Numbered from the stretch's first letter, positions 1 to 8,979 are shown. The stretch: 64,000 bases of DNA from RPQJ01 sp963696545 (GCA_963696545.1 CAVOKQ010000016.1:62001-126000), one strand, 5' to 3'. Numbers and translations: made by a program. The notes: generated from the letters alone by a model not told the origin.

Positions 1-1863
1 TTCTGGGGCAAGGACAGCGTGAAGCGGGTCGTGCCGATCAAGGGCGACCTCGGCGCGCCGCAGCTCGGCGTCTCGCCGGCCGACGTCCGCAAGCTGAAGG
101 GCAAGGTCACGCACTTCTTCCACCTCGGCGCCGTCTACGACCTGGACGCGAGCGAGGAGTCGATGAAGAAGGCGAACATCGTCGGCACGCAGGGTGCGCT
201 CGACCTCGCGGCCGCAGTGAAGGCGCGCTGTTTCCACCTCGTGAGCTCGATCGCCGCCGCCGGCCTCTACCGCGGCACGTTCACCGAAGACATGTTCGAG
301 GAGGCCGAGGACCTCGACCACCCTTACCACAGCACCAAGCACGACTCGGAAGGCATGGTGCGGGCGAACGGCCGCGTCCCGTTCCGCATTTACCGTCCGG
401 GGGCCGTCGTCGGCCATTCGCAGACGGGCTTCATCGACAAGATCGATGGGCCGTATTACTTCTTCAAGGCGCTGCAGAAGCTGCGCGAGTCGTGGCCCCG
501 CTGGATCCCGCTGGTGGGCGTCGAGGGCGGCTACATCAATCTCGTGCCGGTCGACTTTGTCGTGGATGCGATGGTGCACCTCGCGCACGCCAAGGGCCTC
601 GACGGCCGCTGCTTCCACCTGACGGATCCGAAGGTGCGGCGCATGGGCGAGGTGATCAACATCTTCGCGCGCGCCGCCCACGCGCCGGAGATGGCGTTCC
701 GCCTCGACCCGAAGATCTTCGACGTAGTGCCTGACGCGGTGCGCAAGTCGGTCGAGCGCACGAAGCCGATCCAGAACGTCTTCGACCAGGTGCTGCGCGA
801 CCTGCAGGTGCCGAAAAGCGTGCTGCAGTTCATCAACTACCCCACGCGCTTCGACTCGACGGCCACGCAGAAGCTGCTCGCGAAGGCCCGCATCAGCGTG
901 CCGCCGCTCGAGGACTACGCGTGGCGGCTCTGGGACTACTGGGAGCGCCATCTCGACCCGGATCTCTCTATCGACCGCAGCCTGCGCGGTGCGGTGAAGG
1001 GCAAGGTCGTGGTCGTGACGGGCGGCTCGTCCGGCATCGGCGAGGCGGTTGCGATCCGCGTCGCGCAGGCCGGCGGCAAGGTGTTGGTGGTTGCGCGCGA
1101 CGAGGAGAAACTCGCCGAAGTCAGGAAGAAGATCCAGGACCTCGGTGGGTTCGTGAAGACCTACTCCTGCGACATCACGGACTACGCGGCCAACGACAAG
1201 CTCTCGAAGGACATCCTGAAGGAATTCGCGCACGTCGACGTGCTGGTGAACAACGCCGGCCGCTCGATCCGCCGCTCGCTCGCACTGTCGTACGACCGCT
1301 TCCACGACTTCGAGCGCACGATGCAGCTCAATTACTTCGCCTGCGTGCGCCTGACGATGAACCTGCTGCCCTCGATGACGGCGCGCAAGAGCGGCCACGT
1401 GATCAACGTGTCGTCGATCGGCGTGCTGACCAACGCACCGCGATTCTCCGCGTACGTGGCATCGAAGGCCGCGCTCGAGTCTTTCGCCCGTTGCGCGGCG
1501 TCCGAGTTCCACGACGAGGGCGTGCACTTCACGATCATCAACATGCCGCTGGTGCGCACGCCGATGATCGCGCCGACCAAGATCTACGAGGACATGCCGA
1601 CGGTGATCTCGCCGGACGACGCGGCCGATATGATCGCGGACGCGATCATCCGCAAGCCGCAGCGCATCGCGACGCGGCTCGGCGTGATGGCCGAGATCAT
1701 GCACCTCGTGATGCCCAAGCTCTCCGAGGTCGTCATGAACTCGGCTTACCGGATGTTCCCGGACTCCTCCGCGGCCCAAGGCAAGAAGGACGGCGGCGAG
1801 CAGCGGACGGCGACGCGCGAAGCGATGATCTTCGCGTCGCTGATGCGAGGCATTCACTGGTAG
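1..1863 (+). CDS. Fatty acyl-CoA reductase, two-domain SDR (5' end missing)
   Basis: The reading frame is open from base 1, so the gene begins before the window; 620 residues are visible. The N-terminal half is an extended SDR with a YHSTK active-site motif (nt about 325-340). The C-terminal half, from about nt 990, is a classical SDR with the GGSSGIG nucleotide motif, NNAG and a YVASK active site. The C-terminal half closely resembles Acinetobacter Acr1 acyl-CoA reductase, for instance in the stretches RFHDFERTMQLNYF and MPLVRTPMIAPTKIY. The two-domain layout and length fit the roughly 660-residue Marinobacter-type enzymes that reduce fatty acyl-CoA to fatty alcohol with NADPH. A role in wax ester or fatty alcohol formation is inferred. 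A generic SDR label is the fallback. Confidence 0.82.
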   Translation, partial: FWGKDSVKRVVPIKGDLGAPQLGVSPADVRKLKGKVTHFFHLGAVYDLDASEESMKKANIVGTQGALDLAAAVKARCFHLVSSIAAAGLYRGTFTEDMFEEAEDLDHPYHSTKHDSEGMVRANGRVPFRIYRPGAVVGHSQTGFIDKIDGPYYFFKALQKLRESWPRWIPLVGVEGGYINLVPVDFVVDAMVHLAHAKGLDGRCFHLTDPKVRRMGEVINIFARAAHAPEMAFRLDPKIFDVVPDAVRKSVERTKPIQNVFDQVLRDLQVPKSVLQFINYPTRFDSTATQKLLAKARISVPPLEDYAWRLWDYWERHLDPDLSIDRSLRGAVKGKVVVVTGGSSGIGEAVAIRVAQAGGKVLVVARDEEKLAEVRKKIQDLGGFVKTYSCDITDYAANDKLSKDILKEFAHVDVLVNNAGRSIRRSLALSYDRFHDFERTMQLNYFACVRLTMNLLPSMTARKSGHVINVSSIGVLTNAPRFSAYVASKAALESFARCAASEFHDEGVHFTIINMPLVRTPMIAPTKIYEDMPTVISPDDAADMIADAIIRKPQRIATRLGVMAEIMHLVMPKLSEVVMNSAYRMFPDSSAAQGKKDGGEQRTATREAMIFASLMRGIHW

Positions 1864-1910
1864 GCGGTCGCCGCCGCCCGGGCGCACCGCGGGAGAAAGC
1901 GGAGGATTCG

Positions 1911-3113
1911 ATGAGCCGTGCTTCCTGGCTGGCGACGCTCGCCGTGGTATTCGGGGTCGGCTTCGGGTCGGCCGGCGTTGCGACGGCCCAGGCGCAGGCA
2001 CCCGCACAGCGTTCCGCGCAGTCGGACTGCGAACGCGAGGCTGTCCGGCGCGGATACGTAGTGATTTCGACGAGAAATTACCAGCAGAACAAGGACGGCT
2101 GGTCGATTGACCTGCAGGCGCGCGACCAGGCGGGTCGCGTCTCATGGGGCTCGTGCTTCGTCGAGACCCGCAGCGGCGACGTGAGCCTGTTCGGCTTCGG
2201 CTGGGGCGGGAGTGGCGCCGGCGGGAGCAGCGGCGGGAGCGTGCTCGAGTTCAATTGCGCTTCTGTCGAAGGCAAGTACCGCGAGTGCCAGCTGCCGGTC
2301 GATGGTCGCGCGCGACTGATCAAGCAGAAGTCGGATGCTTTCTGCATCCAGGGCCAGAGCTGGGGCCAGCGCGGCGACCGGGTCTGGGTCGACAACGGTT
2401 GTCGCGCCAGGTTCGAGGTGTCGGTCGGCGGTACTGGCGCTGGTACGGGCGAGTACGTCGACTGCCGTTCCGAGCAACAGCGGTATCGCGAGTGTGCGGT
2501 GCCGCGCGGCTACGTCGGCAAGCTCATCAACGACGACTCGGGCGGCAAGTGTCGCAATGCCGGCGCCTGGGGTACGCGAGACGGACTGATCTGGGTCGAC
2601 CTCGGCTGTAAGGGCCGCTTCGAGCTGGTGCGCGCGGGCACAGGCGGCGGAGGCGGCGGTGGCAATGCTGGGCAGCAGCAGCGCGCCGAGGTGCAGTGCC
2701 GCAACCAGGCGACGCGCGACGGCATTTCGGTGCGATACGTCGAGCCTGCGAATCTGCGGGGCAACTATTGGGAGACGACCGTCGACGGTACGCGCGCCGG
2801 TCAGCGAGTGCGTCCCATTTGCCGGTTCTATCCGGCGTCGAATCGGGCCGAGCTCTATTACGGCAGCGGCTCCGGTGGCAGCGGCGGCGGCTGGAGTGGT
2901 GGCTCGGGCGGCAGCGGCCAGGCGAGCGCGGAACGCGCGTGCTTGAACGAGGCGCAGCGACAGGGACTGCAGGTGTACGAGCAGGGCGCCGCGCAGCCGA
3001 TCTCCGGCGGCTACGGCATGCAACTCAGGGTACGTCGCGGCAGCGTCGGCCCGCTGATGTCAGCGCTGTGCCGTTTCTGGACCAGCTCCGGCCGGGCAGA
3101 GATCACCTTCTAG
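1911..3113 (+). CDS. Secreted DUF3011-repeat protein
   Basis: This 400-residue protein starts at an ATG preceded by a GGAGGA Shine-Dalgarno and has a clear signal peptide ending near residue 30 (ATAQAQA). Two tandem cysteine-containing DUF3011-type units follow (about nt 2250-2420 and 2455-2630). Each has the pattern YRECxxP, a central C, and IWVD or VWVDxGC followed by an aromatic. Gly/Ser-rich linkers separate these from two further cysteine-containing segments that both end in CRFY or CRFW. The start lies 47 bp after the reductase stop, so co-transcription is possible. DUF3011 has no established function; an extracellular or periplasmic binding role is only a guess. A terminator-like hairpin follows the stop. 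Confidence 0.75.
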   Translation: MSRASWLATLAVVFGVGFGSAGVATAQAQAPAQRSAQSDCEREAVRRGYVVISTRNYQQNKDGWSIDLQARDQAGRVSWGSCFVETRSGDVSLFGFGWGGSGAGGSSGGSVLEFNCASVEGKYRECQLPVDGRARLIKQKSDAFCIQGQSWGQRGDRVWVDNGCRARFEVSVGGTGAGTGEYVDCRSEQQRYRECAVPRGYVGKLINDDSGGKCRNAGAWGTRDGLIWVDLGCKGRFELVRAGTGGGGGGGNAGQQQRAEVQCRNQATRDGISVRYVEPANLRGNYWETTVDGTRAGQRVRPICRFYPASNRAELYYGSGSGGSGGGWSGGSGGSGQASAERACLNEAQRQGLQVYEQGAAQPISGGYGMQLRVRRGSVGPLMSALCRFWTSSGRAEITF

Positions 3114-3115
3114 CG

Positions 3116-3136
3116 CCGGCGTCACGCCGGGTTTCT
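3116..3136 (+). terminator. Putative intrinsic terminator
   Basis: A perfect 6-bp stem CCGGCG/CGCCGG with a TCA loop (3116-3130) begins two bases after the DUF3011 gene stop codon and is followed by a T-containing tract (GTTTCT). The T run is short, so termination strength is uncertain. Confidence 0.45.
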
Positions 3137-3252
3137 GTCGCGAATCGCCACGATCGCGAGTGTCGCCCGCGCTCCTCGCGTGCCAGCATCCACGGTGCAC
3201 GAATCGGCGCCTCGCGGACGGAAACCGCGCGGCCGTGCCACGGGGAAGGGAC

Positions 3253-3489
3253 ATGGAAGTCGACGCTTTCTCGATTGCGGCGCTGTTGCTGCTGATCGGT
3301 TCGTTCGTTGCTGCAGGCGCGGCCCGAAGGCGTGCGGCGCGACGGCGGCTCGAGGAACTGGCGCGGGCCCGCGCGCGCCGTCGCAAGGTGCCGGTCGTCT
3401 CGGCCAACGTCCGCGGATTGCCGTCCGGTGAAGATGACCTGTGGGTCGATGACCGCAAACCGCCGTCGCGAAAGGGCCGCGCGGCATGA
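3253..3489 (+). CDS. Small single-pass membrane protein
   Basis: This predicted protein has 78 residues. The ATG at 3253 was chosen because GGGGAAGGG lies just upstream. Residues 8-25 form one hydrophobic segment (IAALLLLIGSFVAAG), followed by a strongly basic Arg-rich stretch that would stay in the cytoplasm, then a short mixed tail. I recognise no family. The open reading frame extends upstream to 3160, but that part has no start signal. It sits between the DUF3011 gene and the convergent GFA-family gene. Confidence 0.5.
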   Translation: MEVDAFSIAALLLLIGSFVAAGAARRRAARRRLEELARARARRRKVPVVSANVRGLPSGEDDLWVDDRKPPSRKGRAA

Positions 3490-3499
3490 GTGGCCGTCG

Positions 3500-3910
3500 T
3501 CAGATGGCCTCGTCGTGCGACAGGTGTCGCAGCGTCGCGGCGGATCGCTCCCAGTTCTGCCCGTCGAAGGCTTCGACCGTCACGCTCTCGATCGTCGAGC
3601 GGTCGAGGCACCGCGCGTTGACGCTGTAGCCGTCCGGGTTCGAGCGCGGCACGTAGAACGACTTGATGCCGCAGCGGCGGCAGAAAAGGTGCCTTGCGGT
3701 GCCCGTGTTGAACGAATACGTCTCGAGCGCATCCGCACCGCGCAGCAGGCGGAAGCGGCTGGCAGGCACGATCAGGTGCAGAAACCCCGCCATCGCACAG
3801 ATCGAGCAGTTGCACTCCTGCACGACCAGGCGGGCAGGTGCGTCGACTTCGAACGCGACGGCGCCGCAATGGCAGCCGCCCCGGTGTGTGACGAGGGCTG
3901 GTGCGTTCAT
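3500..3910 (-). CDS. GFA/CENP-V family zinc-binding protein
   Basis: The predicted product has 136 residues, from the ATG that gives MNAPALVTHRGGCHCGAV. It carries the family's cysteine pattern: CHC at the N-terminus, CNCSIC in the middle and CRRCG further on, which bind two zinc ions. The family includes glutathione-dependent formaldehyde-activating enzymes and many proteins of unknown substrate, so the exact reaction cannot be assigned. The frame could be extended upstream by 36 codons, but that region overlaps the divergent promoter space and start of the DUF2868 gene at 3981 and has no family similarity. Confidence 0.85.
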   Translation of the reverse strand: MNAPALVTHRGGCHCGAVAFEVDAPARLVVQECNCSICAMAGFLHLIVPASRFRLLRGADALETYSFNTGTARHLFCRRCGIKSFYVPRSNPDGYSVNARCLDRSTIESVTVEAFDGQNWERSAATLRHLSHDEAI

Positions 3911-3980
3911 GGTCGCGAGTATTGTGCGGACTGGGCCCGTTCCGTGCCAATCCCGGCGGCGATTCAGTAGCATCCACGGC

Positions 3981-5465
3981 ATGAGGGAAGAAGCGCTCGG
4001 CCGGATGTTGCTGGTCAAGGCTGTCGAGCAGGCGGACCCTGCCGGCGAGCTGCTGCCGCTCGCGGATCGCGAGCACGCGACCCGAACCGTACTGCGGTCC
4101 GCCGGCGGTGCGGCTGCAGGGGAGCTTTCGCCGGACGCGCGTTCGTCCCATGTGCTGCGGCTGCTTGACGAGCGAGCGGAACTGCTGTTCGCTCCGCTGA
4201 CGGCGCGCTACCCCGTGTTCCGCGACATCCTCGAGCGTTCGCGCTTCCCCGGCTGGCTGACGGCGGTTGTCCTGCTGGCGGCTTGCGCGACCGGTGTCGG
4301 GCTCGCATCGCTCGACGGCGCACGCCGCATCAACATCCTCGCGTTTCCATTCCTGGGCGTGATCGCATGGAACTTCGCGGTCTACGCCGGGTTCGGCGTG
4401 CACGCCGTGCGCGGCATGGTCGGCGCTTCGCCCCGGACCGCGGCGACGCGCGGATGGTCGGCGAAGGCGATCACGCGCCGCCTGGGCGGGCTCATCGACC
4501 AGACGTCCCGTGTGCACGCGAAGCTTGGCGAAGTCGTCGCAAGGTATGCGTCGGACTGGGCGCAGGCAGGCGGGCCGGTGCTCGCGACGCACGCGCGCCG
4601 GCTGCTGCACCTGGGTGCAGCGGCGCTGGCGCTCGGCATGATCGCCGGGTTGTATTTTCGCGGCGTCGTGTTCCGCTACGAAGCAGGCTGGGAGAGCACG
4701 TTTCTCGGGCCGCGCGCGGTGCGTGCGATCCTCGGTATCGTGTTCGGGCCAGCGTCGGCACTGAGCGGTATCGCGTTGCCGGCGACCGACGAGGCCGCCG
4801 CAGCATTGCGCTGGACGGCGACGGGCGGCGGCGGCGATGCCGCGGCCTGGATACACCTGATTGCCGTCACGCTGGGACTCTACGTCGTTGCGCCGCGCGC
4901 GCTCCTCGCGGTGCTCGCTCGAATCGACGGCTGGCGCTGGCGGCGGGCAACCGCGCTGCCCGACGAGCTGCTCGGCTACGCGCGTGGCACGCTCGGCGCC
5001 GCACAGGCGGGACAGGGCAGAGGAGACGTGATCGTCGTGCCGTATGCGTGCGAGATCGCCGTCGCAGCGCGCGCGACGCTCGAGCGCTGGGTGGAATCGG
5101 AGTTTGGTCGGGGAGCGCGCATCGACCTCCGGGCGATGTCGCCGTACGGGCAGGAAGACCAGCTTCGCGCAGCCCTCGTTGGCGTGGGGATCGGCAACGC
5201 GGAGGGCCTCGTGCTGCTGCTTTCGCTTGCGGCGACACCGGAATCAGAGAACCACGGCCTTGCGATTGCTGCGGCTCGTGATGCAACGGGCCGGGCGCGC
5301 CCGGAGCGGGCACTGCGAGTCGTCGTCGATGAGTCCGGATATGCGTCACGGCTGGCGGGCGATGCCTCGCTCGCGGGCCGCATCGAGGAGCGGCGCCGGC
5401 TCTGGCGCGAGTTCGCCCGCGGCTACGGAGTCGAGGCCGTATTCGTGGACCTGCGTGCCGCATGA
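3981..5465 (+). CDS. DUF2868 membrane protein
   Basis: This protein has 494 residues. The N-terminal soluble region contains REEALGRMLLVKAVEQ. Hydrophobic segments follow at about nt 4250-4320 (WLTAVVLLAACATGVG), nt 4345-4420, nt 4605-4670 and nt 4855-4920, then a soluble C-terminal domain. This arrangement and sequence fit the DUF2868 family of inner-membrane proteins. Its stop codon overlaps the start of the downstream DUF3482 GTPase gene (ATGA). The two families are regularly found as neighbours, which suggests a membrane partner and GTPase working together. No biochemical function is established. Confidence 0.8.
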   Translation: MREEALGRMLLVKAVEQADPAGELLPLADREHATRTVLRSAGGAAAGELSPDARSSHVLRLLDERAELLFAPLTARYPVFRDILERSRFPGWLTAVVLLAACATGVGLASLDGARRINILAFPFLGVIAWNFAVYAGFGVHAVRGMVGASPRTAATRGWSAKAITRRLGGLIDQTSRVHAKLGEVVARYASDWAQAGGPVLATHARRLLHLGAAALALGMIAGLYFRGVVFRYEAGWESTFLGPRAVRAILGIVFGPASALSGIALPATDEAAAALRWTATGGGGDAAAWIHLIAVTLGLYVVAPRALLAVLARIDGWRWRRATALPDELLGYARGTLGAAQAGQGRGDVIVVPYACEIAVAARATLERWVESEFGRGARIDLRAMSPYGQEDQLRAALVGVGIGNAEGLVLLLSLAATPESENHGLAIAAARDATGRARPERALRVVVDESGYASRLAGDASLAGRIEERRRLWREFARGYGVEAVFVDLRAA

Positions 5466-6919
5466 GCAAGGTCCGGCTGAGCCTGATCTCGCACACGAAC
5501 GTCGGCAAGACCACGCTTGCGCGAACGCTGGTCAAGCGCGACGTCGGCGAGGTGCGCGACGCCGCACACGTCACCGACACGACCGACAACTACATGCTGA
5601 TCGAGACTGCCCAGGGTGACGTCCTCGAACTCTGGGACACGCCCGGATTCGGCGACAGTGCGCGCCTGCTGCGACGGCTGCGCCAGGGCCGCAACCCGCT
5701 CGGCTGGTTCCTGGCGCAGGTCTGGGACCGCTACACCGACCGTCCGTTCTTCAGCAGCCAGCAGGCCATCCGCAACGTCCGTGACGTCGCCGACGTGGTG
5801 CTGTACCTCGTCAACGCGAGCGAGGATCCGGCGGCGGCGGGCTATGTCGCCGCCGAGATGGAAATCCTCGGCTGGATCGGCAAGCCAGTGCTGGTGCTGC
5901 TGAACCAGCTCGGTCCGCCGCAGGCTGTCGACGCCGAGGCTCGCGAGGTTGATCGCTGGTCGCGGCACCTTGCTGCGTTCGGCACCGTACGCGACGTGGT
6001 TGCATTCGACGCCTTTGCCCGCTGCTGGGTCCAGGAACGCGTCCTGCTCGAGCGCGTCGGCGCCGTCCTCCCGGCGGATCGACGCGAGAGTTTCGCGCGC
6101 ATCACGGCCGCCTGGGACGAGCGCAACGACGAGGTCTTCGACCGGTCGATCCAGGTCATGGCGCGTCACCTGGCCGGGACCGCCGTGGATCACTCCGAGG
6201 TCCCGACGCGTTCGCTGGGCGAATCGGCGCGAGCCCTGCTCGGCGGCCTGGCCGGGGTGGAGCCGCGCGGCGACCCGGCGCTGGGCGCGGCCCAGGCGGC
6301 ACTGGCGCACCGGCTGGACGAGTCACTGCGCGAGTCGACGACCGAGCTCATCGAGTTGCACGGGCTGGCGGGGCGGGCGGCGGACGAGATCGACCAGCGC
6401 ATGGGTGCGGCCTACACCGTCGACCCGGCGGCGGACGTGGCGAAGGCGAGCGTGATCGGTGGAGCCGTGACGGGGGCGCTGGGCGGACTGGCGGCCGATC
6501 TCGCCGCCGGCGGGCTCACGTTCGGGGCGGGTGCACTGATCGGCGGACTGCTTGGGGCCGCCGGCATGCACGGCCTCGCGCGTGCGTACAACCTCGCCCG
6601 CGGCAAGGACGCGAGCACTCTGCGCTGGTCACCGGAGTTCCTGACGGGCCGCGTCACGGCCGCGGTGCTGCGCTACCTGGCGGTTGCGCACTTCGGTCGT
6701 GGTCGCGGGGACTACGTGCAGGCGGAGTACCCGTCGCACTGGCGGGCAGTGGTCGAGGCCGAGGTACTGAAGCGCCGCGCCGCATTCGACGCCATCTGGG
6801 GCGCCAGTTCGGCTGCAAGCGCGCTGGCCGCACTGGAGCGGGAAATCGGCGCCGAGCTGCGGGCCACCGCGAACGAGGTGCTGCAGGCTCTCTATCCGCA
6901 GCACCTGCCGCGTCCTTAG
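5462..6919 (+). CDS. DUF3482 GTPase
   Basis: This protein has 485 residues. The N-terminus holds a P-loop GTPase domain: G1 is SHTNVGKTT (residues about 10-18), G3 is WDTPG, and the G4 position reads NQLG instead of NKxD, so nucleotide specificity may be relaxed. A C-terminal region has a long Gly/Ala-rich amphipathic or membrane-inserting stretch (GGAVTGALGGLAADL and following). It is translationally coupled to the upstream DUF2868 gene through a 4-bp overlap. This pairing suggests a membrane-remodelling or membrane-recruited GTPase system, which is an inference. Its stop codon overlaps the stop of a 26-codon gene on the other strand. Confidence 0.82.
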   Translation: MSKVRLSLISHTNVGKTTLARTLVKRDVGEVRDAAHVTDTTDNYMLIETAQGDVLELWDTPGFGDSARLLRRLRQGRNPLGWFLAQVWDRYTDRPFFSSQQAIRNVRDVADVVLYLVNASEDPAAAGYVAAEMEILGWIGKPVLVLLNQLGPPQAVDAEAREVDRWSRHLAAFGTVRDVVAFDAFARCWVQERVLLERVGAVLPADRRESFARITAAWDERNDEVFDRSIQVMARHLAGTAVDHSEVPTRSLGESARALLGGLAGVEPRGDPALGAAQAALAHRLDESLRESTTELIELHGLAGRAADEIDQRMGAAYTVDPAADVAKASVIGGAVTGALGGLAADLAAGGLTFGAGALIGGLLGAAGMHGLARAYNLARGKDASTLRWSPEFLTGRVTAAVLRYLAVAHFGRGRGDYVQAEYPSHWRAVVEAEVLKRRAAFDAIWGASSAASALAALEREIGAELRATANEVLQALYPQHLPRP

Positions 6920-6996
6920 AGGCCGCCGGTTCCCCTCGCTTCCTCGAAGAACCACAGCGCGATCGAACCGAACAGTACCAGGGCGGCGAGTTCCAT
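6916..6996 (-). CDS. 26-residue small membrane protein
   Basis: The peptide reads MELAALVLFGSIALWFFEEA and then six more residues. It has one hydrophobic helix followed by a short charged tail. The ATG at 6994-6996 is preceded by a strong Shine-Dalgarno (AAGGAGG) with normal spacing, which is the main reason for calling it. Its stop (6916-6918) overlaps the stop of the DUF3482 gene (6917-6919) tail to tail. It is too short for family assignment. The longer frame to 7149 has no start signal. Confidence 0.5.
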   Translation of the reverse strand: MELAALVLFGSIALWFFEEARGTGGL

Positions 6997-7145
6997 CTGC
7001 GGATCCTCCTTGCGACGCGCCGTGGGGCGCGTACTGGATCGCCCGCCATTGTCGTCACGGAGCGGTAGGGGTTCGGTGACGCAAGTACGAATTCCGTGGC
7101 GTCTGCGGAAAACCGAGGGTCGCGCATCGGTCCGACGTCCCGGGG

Positions 7146-7766
7146 TCACTGCACCGGCGGCGTACAGTGATCGTCGACGAATGCCTGCTGGCTCTGCACC
7201 TGTACCCGGGGTGTCTTCGACCCGGGCGCCATCATGTCCGCGAGCTGGTTCCTAGCGGCCACGCACTCGGGACTGTTTGCGACGCGCAGCTTCGCCGCCA
7301 TCTGCTCCTGCTCGCGGCGCTGGGCATGGTCCTTGCTGCAATTGGCCTCGGCCGTCTGGTCGACGCGCTTCAGCTCCGCTGATGTCGTTCTTACGCTGCC
7401 GCTCGTCAGCCGCTCGAGCGTCTCGAGGGCGAGCACGCACTCGCGGTTCTGCAGGTTCGTGAGCACTTCCGTGCGCTGTGCGAGCTGCTGGGGCGACGCT
7501 TGCGGGCGCGGCACCGCCGGCTTGTGCGCGGCGCTCGCGGAACCGGAGGATGCGCGCGAGCGGCCGCTCGACGTGGAGCCGATGCTGAGTGTCTGGTACT
7601 GCACGCCGGACGGCGGCTTCGACGTCGACAAGTGAACGGTGCCGTATTCGTCCACCCACTTGTAGACGGTGGAGGAGGCAAGGGCCGGGGCTGCCAGCAA
7701 CGTAGCCAGCAAGGCAGCGCAACCCGCCCTGGCGCACGCGAACCTTAGCCGTTCAAGCCGAACCAT
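7146..7766 (-). CDS. DUF4124 secreted protein
   Basis: This protein has 206 residues. A signal peptide (hydrophobic ALLATLLAAPALAS, cleavage after about residue 31) is followed directly by the DUF4124 motif YKWVDEYGTVHLS, typical of periplasmic proteins of Gammaproteobacteria. The remainder is Ala/Ser/Gln-rich with three cysteines and predicted coiled segments (QRREQEQMAAKLR). The function of DUF4124 is unknown. The gene lies 102 bp downstream of the 2-oxoacid oxidoreductase operon on the same strand and probably has its own promoter in that gap. Confidence 0.78.
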   Translation of the reverse strand: MVRLERLRFACARAGCAALLATLLAAPALASSTVYKWVDEYGTVHLSTSKPPSGVQYQTLSIGSTSSGRSRASSGSASAAHKPAVPRPQASPQQLAQRTEVLTNLQNRECVLALETLERLTSGSVRTTSAELKRVDQTAEANCSKDHAQRREQEQMAAKLRVANSPECVAARNQLADMMAPGSKTPRVQVQSQQAFVDDHCTPPVQ

Positions 7767-7868
7767 TTACCAATAATGCCCCCGCTCCGGCCGCGGCGCG
7801 AGTGCGTACTGCACGGACTGCGCATTGGTTCGCGGACTGCCGCAACGGCCAGCCTGCGGGCGGGCGAC

Positions 7869-8924
7869 CTACGCGTAGCGTTTCAGGATCTTCGCGAGGC
7901 CATCCGAACCCGGATGCAGCTTCTCGTAAGGCACCTGGTTCAACGGCACGTCGGTCGTGGCCGCCATGGCGTGCATGTCCGGCCCGCTCGACGACACGAA
8001 AATCAGCCCGGTCACGTGCTCGCCCTGTCGCAGCTTGGTGCGCAGGTACTCGAATGCCTTGCCGCGGTGGGTGGGGTCGTAGTCCCTGTCGAGCTTGCGC
8101 AGCACGATCTGGCTGCCGTCGTGCATCTGCACCGGCAGCGCCTCGCCCTCGCCGTAGGAAGCCTTGATCTCCTGCCGCGGCGGGACGTAATCGGCGTGCA
8201 CTGCCTCGTGGTAGTGCTCGCGCGTGAACGTGTAGCTCTTCGTCGAGCCGACGTGGTCGTTGAACGTCACGCAGGGCGAGATCACGTCGATCATCGCGAA
8301 GCCCTTGTGCATCAGCCCCGCCTGGATCAGCGGCACCAGCTGCTCCTTGTCGCCGGAGAAACTTCGCGCGATGAACGTGCCGCCGAGCGACAGCGCGGCG
8401 AGGCACGGATCGACCGGCGCCTGCTGGTTCTCCTCGCCTTTCTTCGACTTCGTGCCGATGTCGGCCGACGCGGAGAACTGGCCCTTCGTGAGGCCGTAGA
8501 CGCCGTTGTTCTCGCAGATGTAAAGCATGTTGACGTTGCGCCGGATCGCGTGCGCGAACTGCCCGAAGCCGATCGACAGCGAGTCGCCGTCGCCGGACAC
8601 GCCGATGCAGTACAGCTCCTTGTTCGCCGCGTTCGCACCGGTGACCACCGAGGGCATGCGGCCGTGAACGCCGTTGAAGCCGTGCGCGCCGCTCGCGAAG
8701 TACGCAGTGGTCTTCGACGAGCAGCCGATCCCCGAGAACTTGGCGAGCTGCTCCGGGCGCAGCCCGAGGCCCCAGATCGCCTCGATGATCGATGCGGTGA
8801 CCGAGTCGTGCCCACAGCCCGCGCAGAGCGTGGACATCGCGCCCTCGTAGTCGCGACGCGTGAGCCCGAGCGCGTTCGTCGGCAGGTCGGGGTGGCGGAC
8901 TTTCGGCTTGTTGATGAAGGACAT
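7869..8924 (-). CDS. korB: 2-oxoacid:acceptor oxidoreductase, beta subunit
   Basis: This protein has 351 residues. It is the thiamine-diphosphate-binding beta subunit of a 2-oxoglutarate/pyruvate:ferredoxin oxidoreductase-type enzyme. The TPP/Mg motif GDGDSLSIG followed by NN (ENNGVYGLTKGQ) is present, and CAGCGHD near the N-terminus (about residues 34-40) supplies part of the Fe-S ligand set. The enzyme oxidatively decarboxylates a 2-oxoacid to acyl-CoA. It is the third gene of an operon with korA and a GltD-like gene; 55 bp containing a 7-bp tandem repeat separate it from korA. Substrate (2-oxoglutarate, pyruvate or branched-chain 2-oxoacid) cannot be read from the sequence alone. Confidence 0.9.
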   Translation of the reverse strand: MSFINKPKVRHPDLPTNALGLTRRDYEGAMSTLCAGCGHDSVTASIIEAIWGLGLRPEQLAKFSGIGCSSKTTAYFASGAHGFNGVHGRMPSVVTGANAANKELYCIGVSGDGDSLSIGFGQFAHAIRRNVNMLYICENNGVYGLTKGQFSASADIGTKSKKGEENQQAPVDPCLAALSLGGTFIARSFSGDKEQLVPLIQAGLMHKGFAMIDVISPCVTFNDHVGSTKSYTFTREHYHEAVHADYVPPRQEIKASYGEGEALPVQMHDGSQIVLRKLDRDYDPTHRGKAFEYLRTKLRQGEHVTGLIFVSSSGPDMHAMAATTDVPLNQVPYEKLHPGSDGLAKILKRYA

Positions 8925-8931
8925 GGCGGAA

Positions 8932-8962
8932 GTGACTCATGATCAGTGACTCGTGACTAGTG
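8932..8962. repeat. 7-bp tandem repeat between korA and korB
   Basis: Four heptamers occur in a row, GTGACTC, ATGATCA, GTGACTC and GTGACTA, followed by a partial GTG. The array is noncoding and starts seven bases upstream of the korB start codon on the minus strand. Confidence 0.7.
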
Positions 8963-8979
8963 CGGAAACCGGGGGCGAC

